Positions 1 through 8,622 of a stretch of 64,000 bases of DNA are shown in pieces. Below the pieces are notes generated by a model that was given only the letters and a program-made list of their open reading frames with translations, ran no database searches and was not told where the DNA came from. Each line of letters begins with the position of its first letter. Positions within the stretch are counted from its first letter, which is position 1. Both the position numbers and the translations under genes were made by a program. Source of the DNA: Legionella birminghamensis (GTDB lineage: Bacteria > Pseudomonadota > Gammaproteobacteria > Legionellales > Legionellaceae); assembly GCF_900452515.1 (NCBI RefSeq), contig NZ_UGNW01000001.1, forward strand, positions 2,604,001-2,668,000. Direction: 5' to 3'.

Positions 1-1
1 T

Positions 2-40
2 CAATCCATCGTAGTTAGCCATGGCTGGTTTATGGAATAA
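2..40 (+). CDS. C-terminal end of a truncated CDS, probably SDR-type dehydrogenase
   Basis: The first 40 bases hold the last 12 codons of a frame entering from the left edge (QSIVVSHGWFME, stop TAA at 38-40). A short hydrophobic strand followed by a Gly-Trp near the very C-terminus is how short-chain dehydrogenases such as 3-hydroxybutyrate dehydrogenase end. The next gene, acetoacetate decarboxylase, begins 25 bp later, so a ketone-body operon would make sense. Only 12 residues are visible, so the family is an inference from the tail and the neighbour. Confidence 0.45.
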   Translation, partial: QSIVVSHGWFME

Positions 41-65
41 TAGCGTATAGCAAAAGGAGTTGAAC

Positions 66-803
66 ATGAAGGAATCTGACGTGAGGGACAAGGCATTTGC
101 CATGCCTTTATGCAGTCCAGCCTATCCCCGTGGACCCTATCGCTTTAATAACCGCGAATATTTAATCATCACTTATGAAACAGATATTGATTTGCTGCGC
201 GAATTTGTACCGGCACCACTGGAAGTTACCGAGCCCCTGGTAAAATTTGAAGTCATCCGCATGCCCGATTCTACCGGTTTTGGTGATTATACTGAATCTG
301 GGCAGGTTATTCCGGTAAGTTTTCGCGGGCGCAAGGGAGGCTATACGCATGCCATGTATCTGGATGATCTGCCGCCGATTGCTGCAGGGCGTGAAATCTG
401 GGGTTTCCCCAAGAAACTGGCGAATCCCAAGCTTTACGTAGTGCAGGAAACCTTGATGGGCATCCTTGACTATGAAACCACACGTATTGCTACCGCCACA
501 ATGGGCTATAAATATGAGAGCCTGAACCACAAGAAAGTCCATGAATCCATGGTTAGCCCCTGCTACTTACTGAAACTCATCCCCCATGTCGATGGCACAA
601 CCCGTGTATGCGAACTGGTCGAGTATGAATTACAGGATGTGGTCATCAAAGGCGCCTGGACAGGTCCTGCTCAGCTGGAGCTTTTCCACCACGCGCTGGC
701 CCCCATTGCCTTGTTGCCGGTCAAAAAAGTGGTTAGTGCAGTACATGTGCTTTCTGATTTGGTATTGCCTTACGGAAAAGTCGTATACGATTATTTGAAG
801 TAA
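66..803 (+). CDS. adc: Acetoacetate decarboxylase
   Basis: Predicted to decarboxylate acetoacetate to acetone and CO2 through a Schiff base on lysine. The 245-residue length matches the clostridial enzyme (about 244). The motif EIWGFPKK places the Schiff-base lysine and its pKa-lowering partner at K116-K117, at the position expected for the family. ATG at 66 is chosen over the in-frame TTG at 60 because AAGGAG (54-59) lies 6 bp upstream of it. The gene follows a probable dehydrogenase fragment, suggesting a role in hydroxybutyrate/acetoacetate turnover, relevant in an organism that stores polyhydroxybutyrate. Whether it makes acetone or acts on another beta-keto acid cannot be read from sequence. 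Confidence 0.88.
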   Translation: MKESDVRDKAFAMPLCSPAYPRGPYRFNNREYLIITYETDIDLLREFVPAPLEVTEPLVKFEVIRMPDSTGFGDYTESGQVIPVSFRGRKGGYTHAMYLDDLPPIAAGREIWGFPKKLANPKLYVVQETLMGILDYETTRIATATMGYKYESLNHKKVHESMVSPCYLLKLIPHVDGTTRVCELVEYELQDVVIKGAWTGPAQLELFHHALAPIALLPVKKVVSAVHVLSDLVLPYGKVVYDYLK

Positions 804-817
804 GGGGGAGTGCTTTC

Positions 818-1039
818 CCACGTATCCCCGTGGCGTAGACCCACGTATCCCCGCGGCGTAGTCCCACGTATCCCCGCGGCGTAGACCGCGGGGCCCATGC
901 AGGATGTGCCAGCTGAAGTGCTCAGCAAGGATTATTAGATGGGCCCCGCGGTCCTCGCCGCGGGGATTCGGGTACTTTACCGCGGGGATTCGGGTACTTT
1001 ACCGCGGGGATTCGGGTGCTTTACCGCGGGGATTCGTGG
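818..1039. repeat. GC-palindrome element with both arms tandemly expanded
   Basis: The gap between adc and motA is filled by one copy of the dispersed GC-arm element. The left arm is repeated three times with a 23-bp unit (CCACGTATCCCCGCGGCGTAG core, 818-886). A core bounded by GGGGCCCAT (890-898) and ATGGGCCCC (939-947) follows. The right arm is then repeated nearly four times with a 22-bp unit (CCGCGGGGATTCGGGTACTT, about 958-1037). No gene is visible here. Confidence 0.85.
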
Positions 1040-1083
1040 ATATCGTTGATCATAGATTATTTTAAGTGGAAATAAGGAAATAT

Positions 1084-1944
1084 ATGCTGATTTTAGTTGG
1101 ATATCTGGTTATTTTGGCGAGTGTATTCGGAGGATTTGCGCTAGCCGGTGGTCATTTGAAAGCCATATTCCAACCCGTGGAATTACTGATTATTGCCGGA
1201 GCAGCACTGGGTTCATTGATAGTGGGAAGCAGCCCGGCTGCTCTAAAATCGATTGCGAAAGCAATTCCTGCAGTTTTTAAAAGCCAGAAATCGCCAAAAG
1301 TAGTTTATATGGATCTGTTAAGCCTGATGTATGCCCTGCTCAATAAGGCCAGGCAGGAAGGGTTGATGTCTCTGGAAGCGGATATCGACGACCCCGAAAA
1401 TAGTGCCATTTTTAGCCAATACCCGCGCATTACAGCCAAGCATCATATCATCAGCTTCATTTGCGATTATTTCCGCCTGATTATTACTTCGAACCTGCAG
1501 CCATTCCAACTGGAATCGCTGATGGATGCTGAAATAGAAACACATCATCAGGAAGAAATGATTCCCGCGAATGCAGTCACAAAACTTGCAGATGGAATGC
1601 CCGCTTTTGGTATTGTCGCAGCTGTTCTTGGGGTAGTGCATACCATGGAGTCCATTAATCTTCCACCGGCACAGCTAGGCGTACTTGTCGCACAGGCTCT
1701 GGTGGGCACTTTTCTGGGTATTCTATTGGGCTATGGTTTTATTGGTCCTGTTGCGCAAGCGATGGAACAACGCGCCAATCAGACACAGATTATGCTGAAC
1801 TGCATTAAAGTCATCATCCTGGCCAGTTTGCACAATAACCCGCCTATCATTTCTTTAGAGTTTGGACGAAAAGTATTATTCAATGATGAACGACCTTCCT
1901 TCAATGAGCTCAGTGAGGAAATTAAAACGCCCAAAACGGCATAG
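1084..1944 (+). CDS. motA: Flagellar motor stator protein MotA
   Basis: MotA forms the proton-conducting stator with MotB and pushes on the FliG ring. With the start at ATG 1084 (AAGGA at 1074-1078) the protein is 286 residues and aligns by position with the E. coli protein. R90 and E98, which contact FliG in the cytoplasmic loop, and P173 and P222 at the channel are all present at the same numbers. Four membrane segments are visible (about 1-22, 32-50, 168-190, 197-222). A longer GTG-start form from 1066 would add six residues without a ribosome site and does not fit the MLILVGY start typical of the family. motB follows 8 bp later. Confidence 0.95.
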   Translation: MLILVGYLVILASVFGGFALAGGHLKAIFQPVELLIIAGAALGSLIVGSSPAALKSIAKAIPAVFKSQKSPKVVYMDLLSLMYALLNKARQEGLMSLEADIDDPENSAIFSQYPRITAKHHIISFICDYFRLIITSNLQPFQLESLMDAEIETHHQEEMIPANAVTKLADGMPAFGIVAAVLGVVHTMESINLPPAQLGVLVAQALVGTFLGILLGYGFIGPVAQAMEQRANQTQIMLNCIKVIILASLHNNPPIISLEFGRKVLFNDERPSFNELSEEIKTPKTA

Positions 1945-1952
1945 GAATTCAT

Positions 1953-2816
1953 ATGGCCAGCAAAGAAGAAACACCCCCCATTATTATAAAAAAGAACCGG
2001 GGCCATCATTCTGGCCACCATGGAGGCTCGTGGAAAATTGCCTATGCGGATTTCGTAACCGCAATGATGGCCTTTTTTCTGCTAATGTGGCTGCTGGCTT
2101 CCTTAAATAAAGCACAGAAAGAAGGCTTGGCTGAGTATTTCAAACAACCGCTCAAAATATCGTTGATTAGCGGTGACAGTATGGGATCCCGTGAACTGAC
2201 TGTACAAGGCGGCGGTGATAATCTGAAAAAAAAGGATGGCCAGGTTTCAGGGGATAACCAGCCTGCCAAGGAGGGTCAGCAATCGACTGCCGGCAATCTC
2301 CAGCAAAATGAAATGAAGCAGTTACAGGAACTGAAATCCAATATCATGCTCAGCATCGACAATGATCCTTCTTTGGCTGAGTTAAAAGATAGAATGTTGA
2401 TGGATGTCACTTCTGAAGGATTACGTATCCAGTTGATAGATAATGACGACAAGCCGATGTTTGGATTGGGCAGTGACGAAATCGATCCGGCCATGGCGCA
2501 AATCCTTGCGAAAATTACAGTGCTGTTGAACGAGGTTCCTAATAAAGTCACTATCCAGGGTCATACAGATGCCCACCCCTACCACAATCCCGAGGATTTG
2601 GAACAAACCAACTGGGAACTCTCAACGCAGCGGGCTAATACCGCAAGAAGGGCTTTGCTGAAAGCAGGCTTGAAGGAGGATAAGGTCATGCGCGTTACCG
2701 GCTATGCATCCACGGTGTTATTGGATAAAAAGAATCCGTTGAATCCAAAAAATCGGCGCATCAGTATCATTGTGATGAAGAAAAATGCATCCGCTAAACT
2801 ATTAGAGAATGATTAG
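1953..2816 (+). CDS. motB: Flagellar motor stator protein MotB
   Basis: MotB completes the stator and anchors it to peptidoglycan. The 287-residue protein has a basic His-rich N-terminus. One membrane helix (about 28-50) carries the proton-relay aspartate D33 in YADFVTAMMAF. A Gln/Lys-rich linker (about 85-125) leads to an OmpA-like peptidoglycan-binding domain with GHTD at 203-206, NWELSTQRA at 220-228 and NRR at 267-269. The start ATG 1953 has AGGA upstream, and the gene is coupled to motA. The N-terminal HHSGHHGG stretch is richer in histidine than usual. Confidence 0.95.
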   Translation: MASKEETPPIIIKKNRGHHSGHHGGSWKIAYADFVTAMMAFFLLMWLLASLNKAQKEGLAEYFKQPLKISLISGDSMGSRELTVQGGGDNLKKKDGQVSGDNQPAKEGQQSTAGNLQQNEMKQLQELKSNIMLSIDNDPSLAELKDRMLMDVTSEGLRIQLIDNDDKPMFGLGSDEIDPAMAQILAKITVLLNEVPNKVTIQGHTDAHPYHNPEDLEQTNWELSTQRANTARRALLKAGLKEDKVMRVTGYASTVLLDKKNPLNPKNRRISIIVMKKNASAKLLEND

Positions 2817-2825
2817 GGCAATCTG

Positions 2826-2911
2826 TTCAGCCTGAGCATAGTATAGCTCCGTCTCGAAGGCTTGAACACCGTACGAGCCTACGAGACGCCGCTTGGGCTC
2901 CTCAGGCCGAA
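2826..2911. repeat. Dispersed palindrome, TTCGGCCTGAG family, copy 1
   Basis: An 86-bp imperfect palindrome lies between motB and a convergent gene. Outer arms are TTCAGCCTGAG (2826-2836) and CTCAGGCCGAA (2901-2911); an inner stem pairs GTCTCG with CGAGAC around AGGCT/AGCCT. It could act as a bidirectional terminator for the convergent genes. A second, better-preserved copy is at 25941-26030. Confidence 0.7.
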
Positions 2912-2930
2912 GAACCACAATAAACACAAC

Positions 2931-3929
2931 CTATTGCAATTGCAGGTCTAAGTAAACTGATTCGTCAGGAACGACACTCTCCGCACGCTGCTCATTGCCA
3001 TCCGGTTGAAAAAAGGACGGCCGATTGTTCTTTTGTCGATCAATATTTATTACAACCAGTTTGGCCTTAGCCCAAGCTATTTCTTTATCAATTTGAGAAT
3101 ACAATTCAGTACTATTAATACACTCCTTATCTAGCCCTTTCTTGCTTATATTAAGATGAATATTGCTACCAGTTTGACTAATGTATTCTTGTAGCTTTTC
3201 TTTTTGCAAGGCTGAAACAGGAATAAGATCCATTCGCATTTTATTTTTAAACCAATCTATTAAGCCCAGCATCATAAGTCCAAATAATGGCGTCAGACAA
3301 CAAGCCCCGATCAACTGGTTTAAAGTCGTTTCCAAATTATGCCTGTTTGCATCGTCATCCATATACTGAAAGTCGGTTGAGTTTAAAATGTTACACATTG
3401 TGTCCATAATATTTAAACATACCTGAATATACAGGTCTGGGCATACTATATTTTCTAAAGGCGAGTAACCTGATTGGTTGCAATAAGCCATAGGATCTGA
3501 ACCAAAGTGAAGAAAGTTTGGATAGTAATCCATGCACCCAAAAGAAACTGGCCTGCATTCCTCACCCCTGTGTTGCATAAATACGAATCTTTGCTTATAC
3601 AAAAGGTCCTTCTGTTCCCAGTAAGGATTGAAGAACTTGTGATTTAAGCGGCCGATTACCGCTCCCAGTGCAGCCGTTAAAGTAACGCTGCCTAATACAG
3701 TTGAGGCTTGCCACCTGAAGAAGGGTTTCTTATATTGACTCTCCATTTCCTCGATTTCTGCTTTGAACTGTTTTAATTGATCAATTCGTATTTGCAATGC
3801 TTCTTGTTCAGAAATTACACTAGCCGTCTGTGTTTCAGGATTTATATCCGGATTTTCCACATTTATCTGATGAGAAAAACCATCACCTCTTTGAGGGAGT
3901 GAAAAAATACTAAAAACCTTACGAAACAT
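2931..3929 (-). CDS. Unknown two-helix membrane protein, possible effector
   Basis: No family was recognised. The 332-residue protein has a polar N-terminus, a predicted coiled coil (about 40-67, Glu/Gln/Lys-rich), a first membrane helix (about 74-94) and a Cys-rich segment with about seven cysteines (125-211). A second helix (about 204-226) is followed by a soluble tail ending in an acidic, hydrophobic stretch. The start ATG at 3929 has AAGGAAA upstream. An orphan membrane protein with coiled coil and an acidic C-terminus fits the general profile of Legionella translocated proteins, but this is only an inference. It is convergent with motB and shares no operon. Confidence 0.6.
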   Translation of the reverse strand: MFRKVFSIFSLPQRGDGFSHQINVENPDINPETQTASVISEQEALQIRIDQLKQFKAEIEEMESQYKKPFFRWQASTVLGSVTLTAALGAVIGRLNHKFFNPYWEQKDLLYKQRFVFMQHRGEECRPVSFGCMDYYPNFLHFGSDPMAYCNQSGYSPLENIVCPDLYIQVCLNIMDTMCNILNSTDFQYMDDDANRHNLETTLNQLIGACCLTPLFGLMMLGLIDWFKNKMRMDLIPVSALQKEKLQEYISQTGSNIHLNISKKGLDKECINSTELYSQIDKEIAWAKAKLVVINIDRQKNNRPSFFQPDGNEQRAESVVPDESVYLDLQLQ

Positions 3930-4068
3930 AGACTTTCCTTATAAACTAATCGCCTAGTCATTTTTTAGTCATTCTAGCCACAAAGGATATGTCTCGCAAT
4001 ACAAAATATTTGCTTGGTTTCTCGCCTTTTCTGGCAATAGATCTCTGCTTTGTACCTGCCAAGGCTAA

Positions 4069-5100
4069 TCAAATCCTCGCCTGCAATAATTCCTGCAAAG
4101 GTTTGGGAAGCAAGGATTGAAGTTTTATTCGTAACTTGTCTTCGTTTTTATGCCATAAGGTGCCCAGGTAAATGATAAGGAGGCCGATACAGGCCAAAGC
4201 CGCAGGGAATCCCAAACTGTCTTTAAATACATTGGATGCCAGATGTCCCAGATAAAAGGCCACACCTATTCCACCGAAGATAACAAACACTTTTCGGTTT
4301 AGAATCACACCAATAATGATCATCACTAGATTAATGCATAAATAGAAGAATTTTGACAGCTCACTGTCAGAACTCTGGCAGGTTAGCCCTCCCCAGAAGG
4401 CAATTACACCAAAAATATAAAGCCAGAATGCGTAATCAGCTGAGTGGCGCGAACGAACATCCACCCAAAAAGCAATCAGAACAGTGATTAGTCCGATATA
4501 CATGGAAATCATCGCCTTGAAATCAAAATCCATAGAATGCGGATCAACAATTAAAGCAGCCACATCCATGGAAAGATACCAGAGTGTTACGGCGATTGGC
4601 ATAATCATGAAAGGATATCGATACAGCCAGGCCATGATGACGCCGACTATTAGAGTGCCTAACTCCATATAAATCCAGTGCCAGTGCACCCAATAATGTA
4701 ATTCATTGTAGACACTGTCATCAGGCCACCACCCCATCCCTTTTTGTAAACCATAAATCGCAATTGGGGTTAAAACGATTACAAAAGTGGCACAGATCCC
4801 GGCGGGTATCGGGTAGTTTTTCTTGGCCATGATATTGGCCAAGCCAAGCCCAACCACTGCATAAAGTAAGGAGACATAGAATATACCCATGCCGCCATAA
4901 TGCTCCCAGCTGACATTCATGAACAAAGACATGGCACCAATGGCAATTAAGCCTCCCAGATAATAGAGGACATTGGTTAAATCAAAATGGGGTTCATGGG
5001 CTGATTCTACTTTGATGAATTCAAGTAACCGGGCTGCCTGAGTTTCATCAATGATTTTCTCTTCAACTGCTTTATGCAAAAGCCTGCTTGAAATTTTCAT
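4069..5100 (-). CDS. DUF2157-like polytopic membrane protein
   Basis: This 343-residue protein starts with a short soluble segment (about 1-35) containing the EEKIIDETQAARLLEF pattern. Nine or ten hydrophobic helices follow, and the C-terminal tail is basic. This layout matches the DUF2157 family of inner-membrane proteins, whose role is unknown. The start ATG 5100 follows GAGGGG. Aromatic clusters (HYWVHWHWIY) lie in a loop around residue 135. The next minus-strand gene upstream ends about 90 bp away, so the two could be co-transcribed. Confidence 0.65.
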   Translation of the reverse strand: MKISSRLLHKAVEEKIIDETQAARLLEFIKVESAHEPHFDLTNVLYYLGGLIAIGAMSLFMNVSWEHYGGMGIFYVSLLYAVVGLGLANIMAKKNYPIPAGICATFVIVLTPIAIYGLQKGMGWWPDDSVYNELHYWVHWHWIYMELGTLIVGVIMAWLYRYPFMIMPIAVTLWYLSMDVAALIVDPHSMDFDFKAMISMYIGLITVLIAFWVDVRSRHSADYAFWLYIFGVIAFWGGLTCQSSDSELSKFFYLCINLVMIIIGVILNRKVFVIFGGIGVAFYLGHLASNVFKDSLGFPAALACIGLLIIYLGTLWHKNEDKLRIKLQSLLPKPLQELLQARI

Positions 5101-5190
5101 AGCCCCTCAATCTAAACTGAGCTTGTTTAAATAAATTATAGGTGGCTTGAAAAAATCTGAGATGAAATCTAAAAAAATATTTTAATTGAA

Positions 5191-5601
5191 CTATTTAACG
5201 GTAAAGAGAATGCTGAAAAACAGCCATAGCACCAGGCAAATAAGCCAGGTATAGCGGAATGGCACTACGGTTTTACGCTTGCGCAGTGTAATGAAAATAA
5301 ATGGAGGAAACAGTGTCAGAAATAATAAAAACAGGATCTGCACGGTTTCAGCAGCGAACTGTTGAAAAGGAAACAGTGAAGCGATATAACTCATAGCTGA
5401 ATGGAAAACATATTTATTGGCAAGCAAAATCCATACGATCCAGTCTTCATATGCAGCAACAATAAATGATGCAATTAATAAGGGGAGAATCAATTTTACC
5501 CCGGGCAACGCAAAAATTTTCTTAAAAACACCGCCAAATTCTTCGGCAAAGAAAACGATAATTGCTGAGCACAATACAACCAAAGCCAGGGTTAACAACA
5601 C
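5191..5601 (-). CDS. Small inner-membrane protein, unknown
   Basis: This 136-residue protein is almost entirely hydrophobic, with four likely membrane helices (about 1-18, 33-58, 85-104, 116-135) and two short basic loops (RKRKT). The GTG start at 5601 is supported by GGAG eight bases upstream. No family was recognised. It lies upstream of the DUF2157-like gene on the same strand and diverges from the large orphan gene to its right. Confidence 0.55.
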   Translation of the reverse strand: MLLTLALVVLCSAIIVFFAEEFGGVFKKIFALPGVKLILPLLIASFIVAAYEDWIVWILLANKYVFHSAMSYIASLFPFQQFAAETVQILFLLFLTLFPPFIFITLRKRKTVVPFRYTWLICLVLWLFFSILFTVK

Positions 5602-5774
5602 AATTCGTTCTCCAGTGTCGAAATCTGCGAAAATTGCTATTGATCAAACTATAACCCTGATGGACTTTGCTTATCAAGTTAATTAACAAAGCCCGCCGGA
5701 AGTCGCTGCAAGGGTTTGATAGCACAGCAGCATGTGTTAATATTAAACAATTCGCCCTTGAGACATATCGGAAC

Positions 5775-8291
5775 ATGCTAACTGCCTTGCAATTGCTAGA
5801 ATACTTTTCAAATCATGTACAATCTCCCGTAATCGCCCACCCTGATTTAAATCCTGAGACTAAAAAAATCATGGAGGCGGAATCCACATCAACCTTTTTT
5901 TACTTTAAAAGCATCACAGTGGAATTAGCGCGGGGATTGAACCAACAAGAAGCAATTACTCAAATCAGGTATTTTCTAAAGCGGCGCTGGGAGTTCATAA
6001 AAAAAACCAATTGGGCTTACACAAGACATCCGTTTCTTCCGGCTAACCAGCTTTGCCTTCAGGTCGCTGAGCAAATAGCAGGCAAGGATGAGGCGGTTTG
6101 CCAAATCCTTATGCCAGGTACCCGCAAAATCAGCCGCAAGACAGATTCGCCTTTCTCTTTTAAAGATGAAACAGAGGAAGATGGACACTTTCCTGTCCAT
6201 AAATACCTCCTGGCCGCCTCAGAGGGGGAACTGCTTTCTCTTGAAGATATTTATTCAGCCGGGGTTGCCAATACGAACAGTATCTTTCCTGACTTTCAGG
6301 AGTCAACTGCAGAAATACAATATTTACTAAAAAGTATTGAGTTGTGGAATGTGAAACAGGCAGCCGGAAATTCCAGTATCAGACTGATGGACGAGCTATT
6401 TCGATTCCATAAACAGCAATATGATGACAGCACACTGGGCTTTGCCATCAAGAACCTGGCTCGGCATGCTTATAAAGCTTCAAAAGAGGATGCGGGAACC
6501 GAAACGGTCGCCGAGATGAAATTGCTTGAAGAGGCGATCAGAGAGTTTTATGCAATCTGGCGGGCACTTTCCAGAGAGACTAAAAAAGAACTGTTTCAGA
6601 TGAAACTGGAACACTATGGCAGTCCAAGGCCATTACCACTTTATTTCTTTGCATTATTTGTCAGACTATTGGATTGCCCTCTCACAAAAGCAGAGTTTTC
6701 TTCGCATAAAGGCGCCCAGATCCTTAATTGTGCGCATATTATTGCGAACACGCTTGAGGAGTTTCTAAAACAGCATCCCCGTTTGTTCAACATCCCAAAT
6801 CCCCTCAAAACCCACGCTGCGAACACTCAGCAAGGGGTTGAACCACTTTCAGACTTGCTCAGTCATTGTTTGGAAGCACTGGAAAAACGGGGACAAACGC
6901 TTGAAATCCAGGAGCCTAATTTATTCAAAGAACTTGCTTTCTCCATTTATTCAAATCAGCGAAATGACACATTTATGACGGCGAGAATTATTGCCTATTG
7001 TGTTTCCAGCTTTCAGGATTTAATTGACGTCATTGATTTATCGGAAGATTTATTTAAAGGGCTGATTCCTTTGATTCGACAGCGAACTCAGCAATTTAAA
7101 GATTCGGATAAGCTATTCAAACTTTTAGAGAAAATGACAGCGCAAGTGCAACAGTTACTCCTGACTGAAGAATTTTTTCCTCACATTTATAAACATATTT
7201 CATCCTACAGTAAGTTTACCAATATTTATTTTGCATTAGCCCCCAATCTCCAGGAGAAGTTCAAAACGGGTTTTGTTAAGGAGCTTATAAAAGAAGTTCA
7301 TGATGTCTCTTGTGTAGTGAGAATTGCCAACCAGTTTTCATCTACTCTGATAATTCCCCTTTTATTTGAGGAATTACAAACCTTTCTTAGCAACTTTTTT
7401 AATGGTAATGTGGATTCTTTTCTAGGCCTATACAAGCAGTTGCATTCGACCTCACAAAATTGTTTAGCAGAACTGTTTTTAGACTCTTTAAGCCAATGGC
7501 TTTCCCCTGACAATTTTAATGAATATAAGGATTTCCTGGATTTACCTTTGATAAGCCTGGCAAGGGTCTGGAGCGAAGAAGTTAATTCATTCACAGAATA
7601 TCTAGCACTATTGGATAAATGGTCCCGACATCCAGATTTAATTTCAGACTTCAATACAGTCAATGCCAGCAAGTTGGCAAGCTGGATTATGACAGAGGAA
7701 GATCTGGATCTATTATTAGAAAAGATGCCTGTCAAGAGCTGGATTCCCATTTTCAACTATGCGAAAGTGATATCCTCCTGGGCATCGTTTCAAACATACT
7801 GGCAGAAAATCTCTCCGTTTCACCGTTCTGATTTTCTGGATAGAGTTAATCTGAAAACATTTATCAAGACTATCGAAAATCTGCAGCTTTTACTGAATTT
7901 TGTGAACAAAGATAAACACAAGCAGCGGGTTTTAAGCCGCTTCAAAGCCAGTGATTTGAATTGTTCAGAAGAAGAGCTAGCCGCTCTTCGTCCACCATCC
8001 AGAATGGAACAACTCGAGCAATTGCTAAATAAGTTTTCACGATGCACTGATGCAAATGAAATGCTTGAAGCGGTAAGAAAACTCCAGAACAGTATAGCCA
8101 GTGAGTATCAACGCGGTCCGCGTCGTGGACAGATACAGCAAACGCTTCAGGGGGCATATCAAACGTTTCTGAGACGGGATGAACCCACGCACTGGCCATC
8201 AAATAGTCTTCATTCTTTTTGGAATACAGGTGGAACTCCGTCTACCCAAAGCGTTCTTGATGAGGTGGAGGACTTTCATCCCACGCCTTAA
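5775..8291 (+). CDS. Large orphan protein, candidate translocated effector
   Basis: The frame is open from a TTG at 5667. ATG 5775 gives 838 residues and is preferred because the extension is basic and has no clear ribosome site, but the start is uncertain. The protein has no signal peptide or membrane segment and appears all-helical, rich in Leu, Phe, Lys and Glu, resembling an alpha-solenoid. It ends in an acidic tail (LDEVEDFHPTP), similar in character to C-terminal Dot/Icm signals. No catalytic motif was recognised. It is monocistronic, bordered on the right by a palindromic repeat. Function unknown; effector status is an inference from size, composition and isolation. Confidence 0.6.
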   Translation: MLTALQLLEYFSNHVQSPVIAHPDLNPETKKIMEAESTSTFFYFKSITVELARGLNQQEAITQIRYFLKRRWEFIKKTNWAYTRHPFLPANQLCLQVAEQIAGKDEAVCQILMPGTRKISRKTDSPFSFKDETEEDGHFPVHKYLLAASEGELLSLEDIYSAGVANTNSIFPDFQESTAEIQYLLKSIELWNVKQAAGNSSIRLMDELFRFHKQQYDDSTLGFAIKNLARHAYKASKEDAGTETVAEMKLLEEAIREFYAIWRALSRETKKELFQMKLEHYGSPRPLPLYFFALFVRLLDCPLTKAEFSSHKGAQILNCAHIIANTLEEFLKQHPRLFNIPNPLKTHAANTQQGVEPLSDLLSHCLEALEKRGQTLEIQEPNLFKELAFSIYSNQRNDTFMTARIIAYCVSSFQDLIDVIDLSEDLFKGLIPLIRQRTQQFKDSDKLFKLLEKMTAQVQQLLLTEEFFPHIYKHISSYSKFTNIYFALAPNLQEKFKTGFVKELIKEVHDVSCVVRIANQFSSTLIIPLLFEELQTFLSNFFNGNVDSFLGLYKQLHSTSQNCLAELFLDSLSQWLSPDNFNEYKDFLDLPLISLARVWSEEVNSFTEYLALLDKWSRHPDLISDFNTVNASKLASWIMTEEDLDLLLEKMPVKSWIPIFNYAKVISSWASFQTYWQKISPFHRSDFLDRVNLKTFIKTIENLQLLLNFVNKDKHKQRVLSRFKASDLNCSEEELAALRPPSRMEQLEQLLNKFSRCTDANEMLEAVRKLQNSIASEYQRGPRRGQIQQTLQGAYQTFLRRDEPTHWPSNSLHSFWNTGGTPSTQSVLDEVEDFHPTP

Positions 8292-8414
8292 TTTTCCAGG
8301 TCGTATTCCGCACATTTGTCTCCACGCGCAGGCGGGATCCAGTGCATTGGTACACAAGTGACTATGTACTGCGCTTTATGCCTGAGAGATCCTCACAAAA
8401 TTTAACCCTCTTAT

Positions 8415-8605
8415 CAGTGCCTACATACCCAAAGCTCCTGGTACCACCAAGCTCCTGGTACCGCCAAGCTCCTACGTACCGCCAAGCTCCTACGTACCGC
8501 GCTTTATGCGCGGTAACCATAAACAGGATGGTGTATTTGTCATACTTTTTATCCACAGAAGCCCTGCATGGATACCGCGCATAAAGCGCGGGTACGTAGG
8601 CACTG
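8415..8605. repeat. Second palindromic repeat family with expanded arm
   Basis: The 330-bp gap between the orphan gene and uup holds a 190-bp element. Outer arms are CAGTGCCTACATACCC (8415-8430) and GGGTACGTAGGCACTG (8590-8605). Each arm adjoins a GC hairpin (TACCGCGCTTTATGCGCGGTA-type at about 8494-8515, and its counterpart at 8571-8594). The left arm is expanded to four 17-18 bp copies of CAAGCTCCTACGTACCGC (about 8430-8500). A decayed fragment is at 8349-8390. No gene is seen. Confidence 0.75.
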
Positions 8606-8622
8606 AAAGGGGAATACTTTTG

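Noticed and set aside
1066-1083. GTG start for motA at 1066
   Set aside because: No ribosome site there; ATG 1084 has one and aligns residue by residue with E. coli MotA.
7298-7756. 152-codon frame antisense to the 838-residue orphan
   Set aside because: No ribosome site, and the sense frame shows normal protein composition throughout.
8342-8584. 80-codon frame and its reverse-strand partner between the orphan gene and uup
   Set aside because: Both lie wholly in the palindromic repeat and owe their length to the repeat units.
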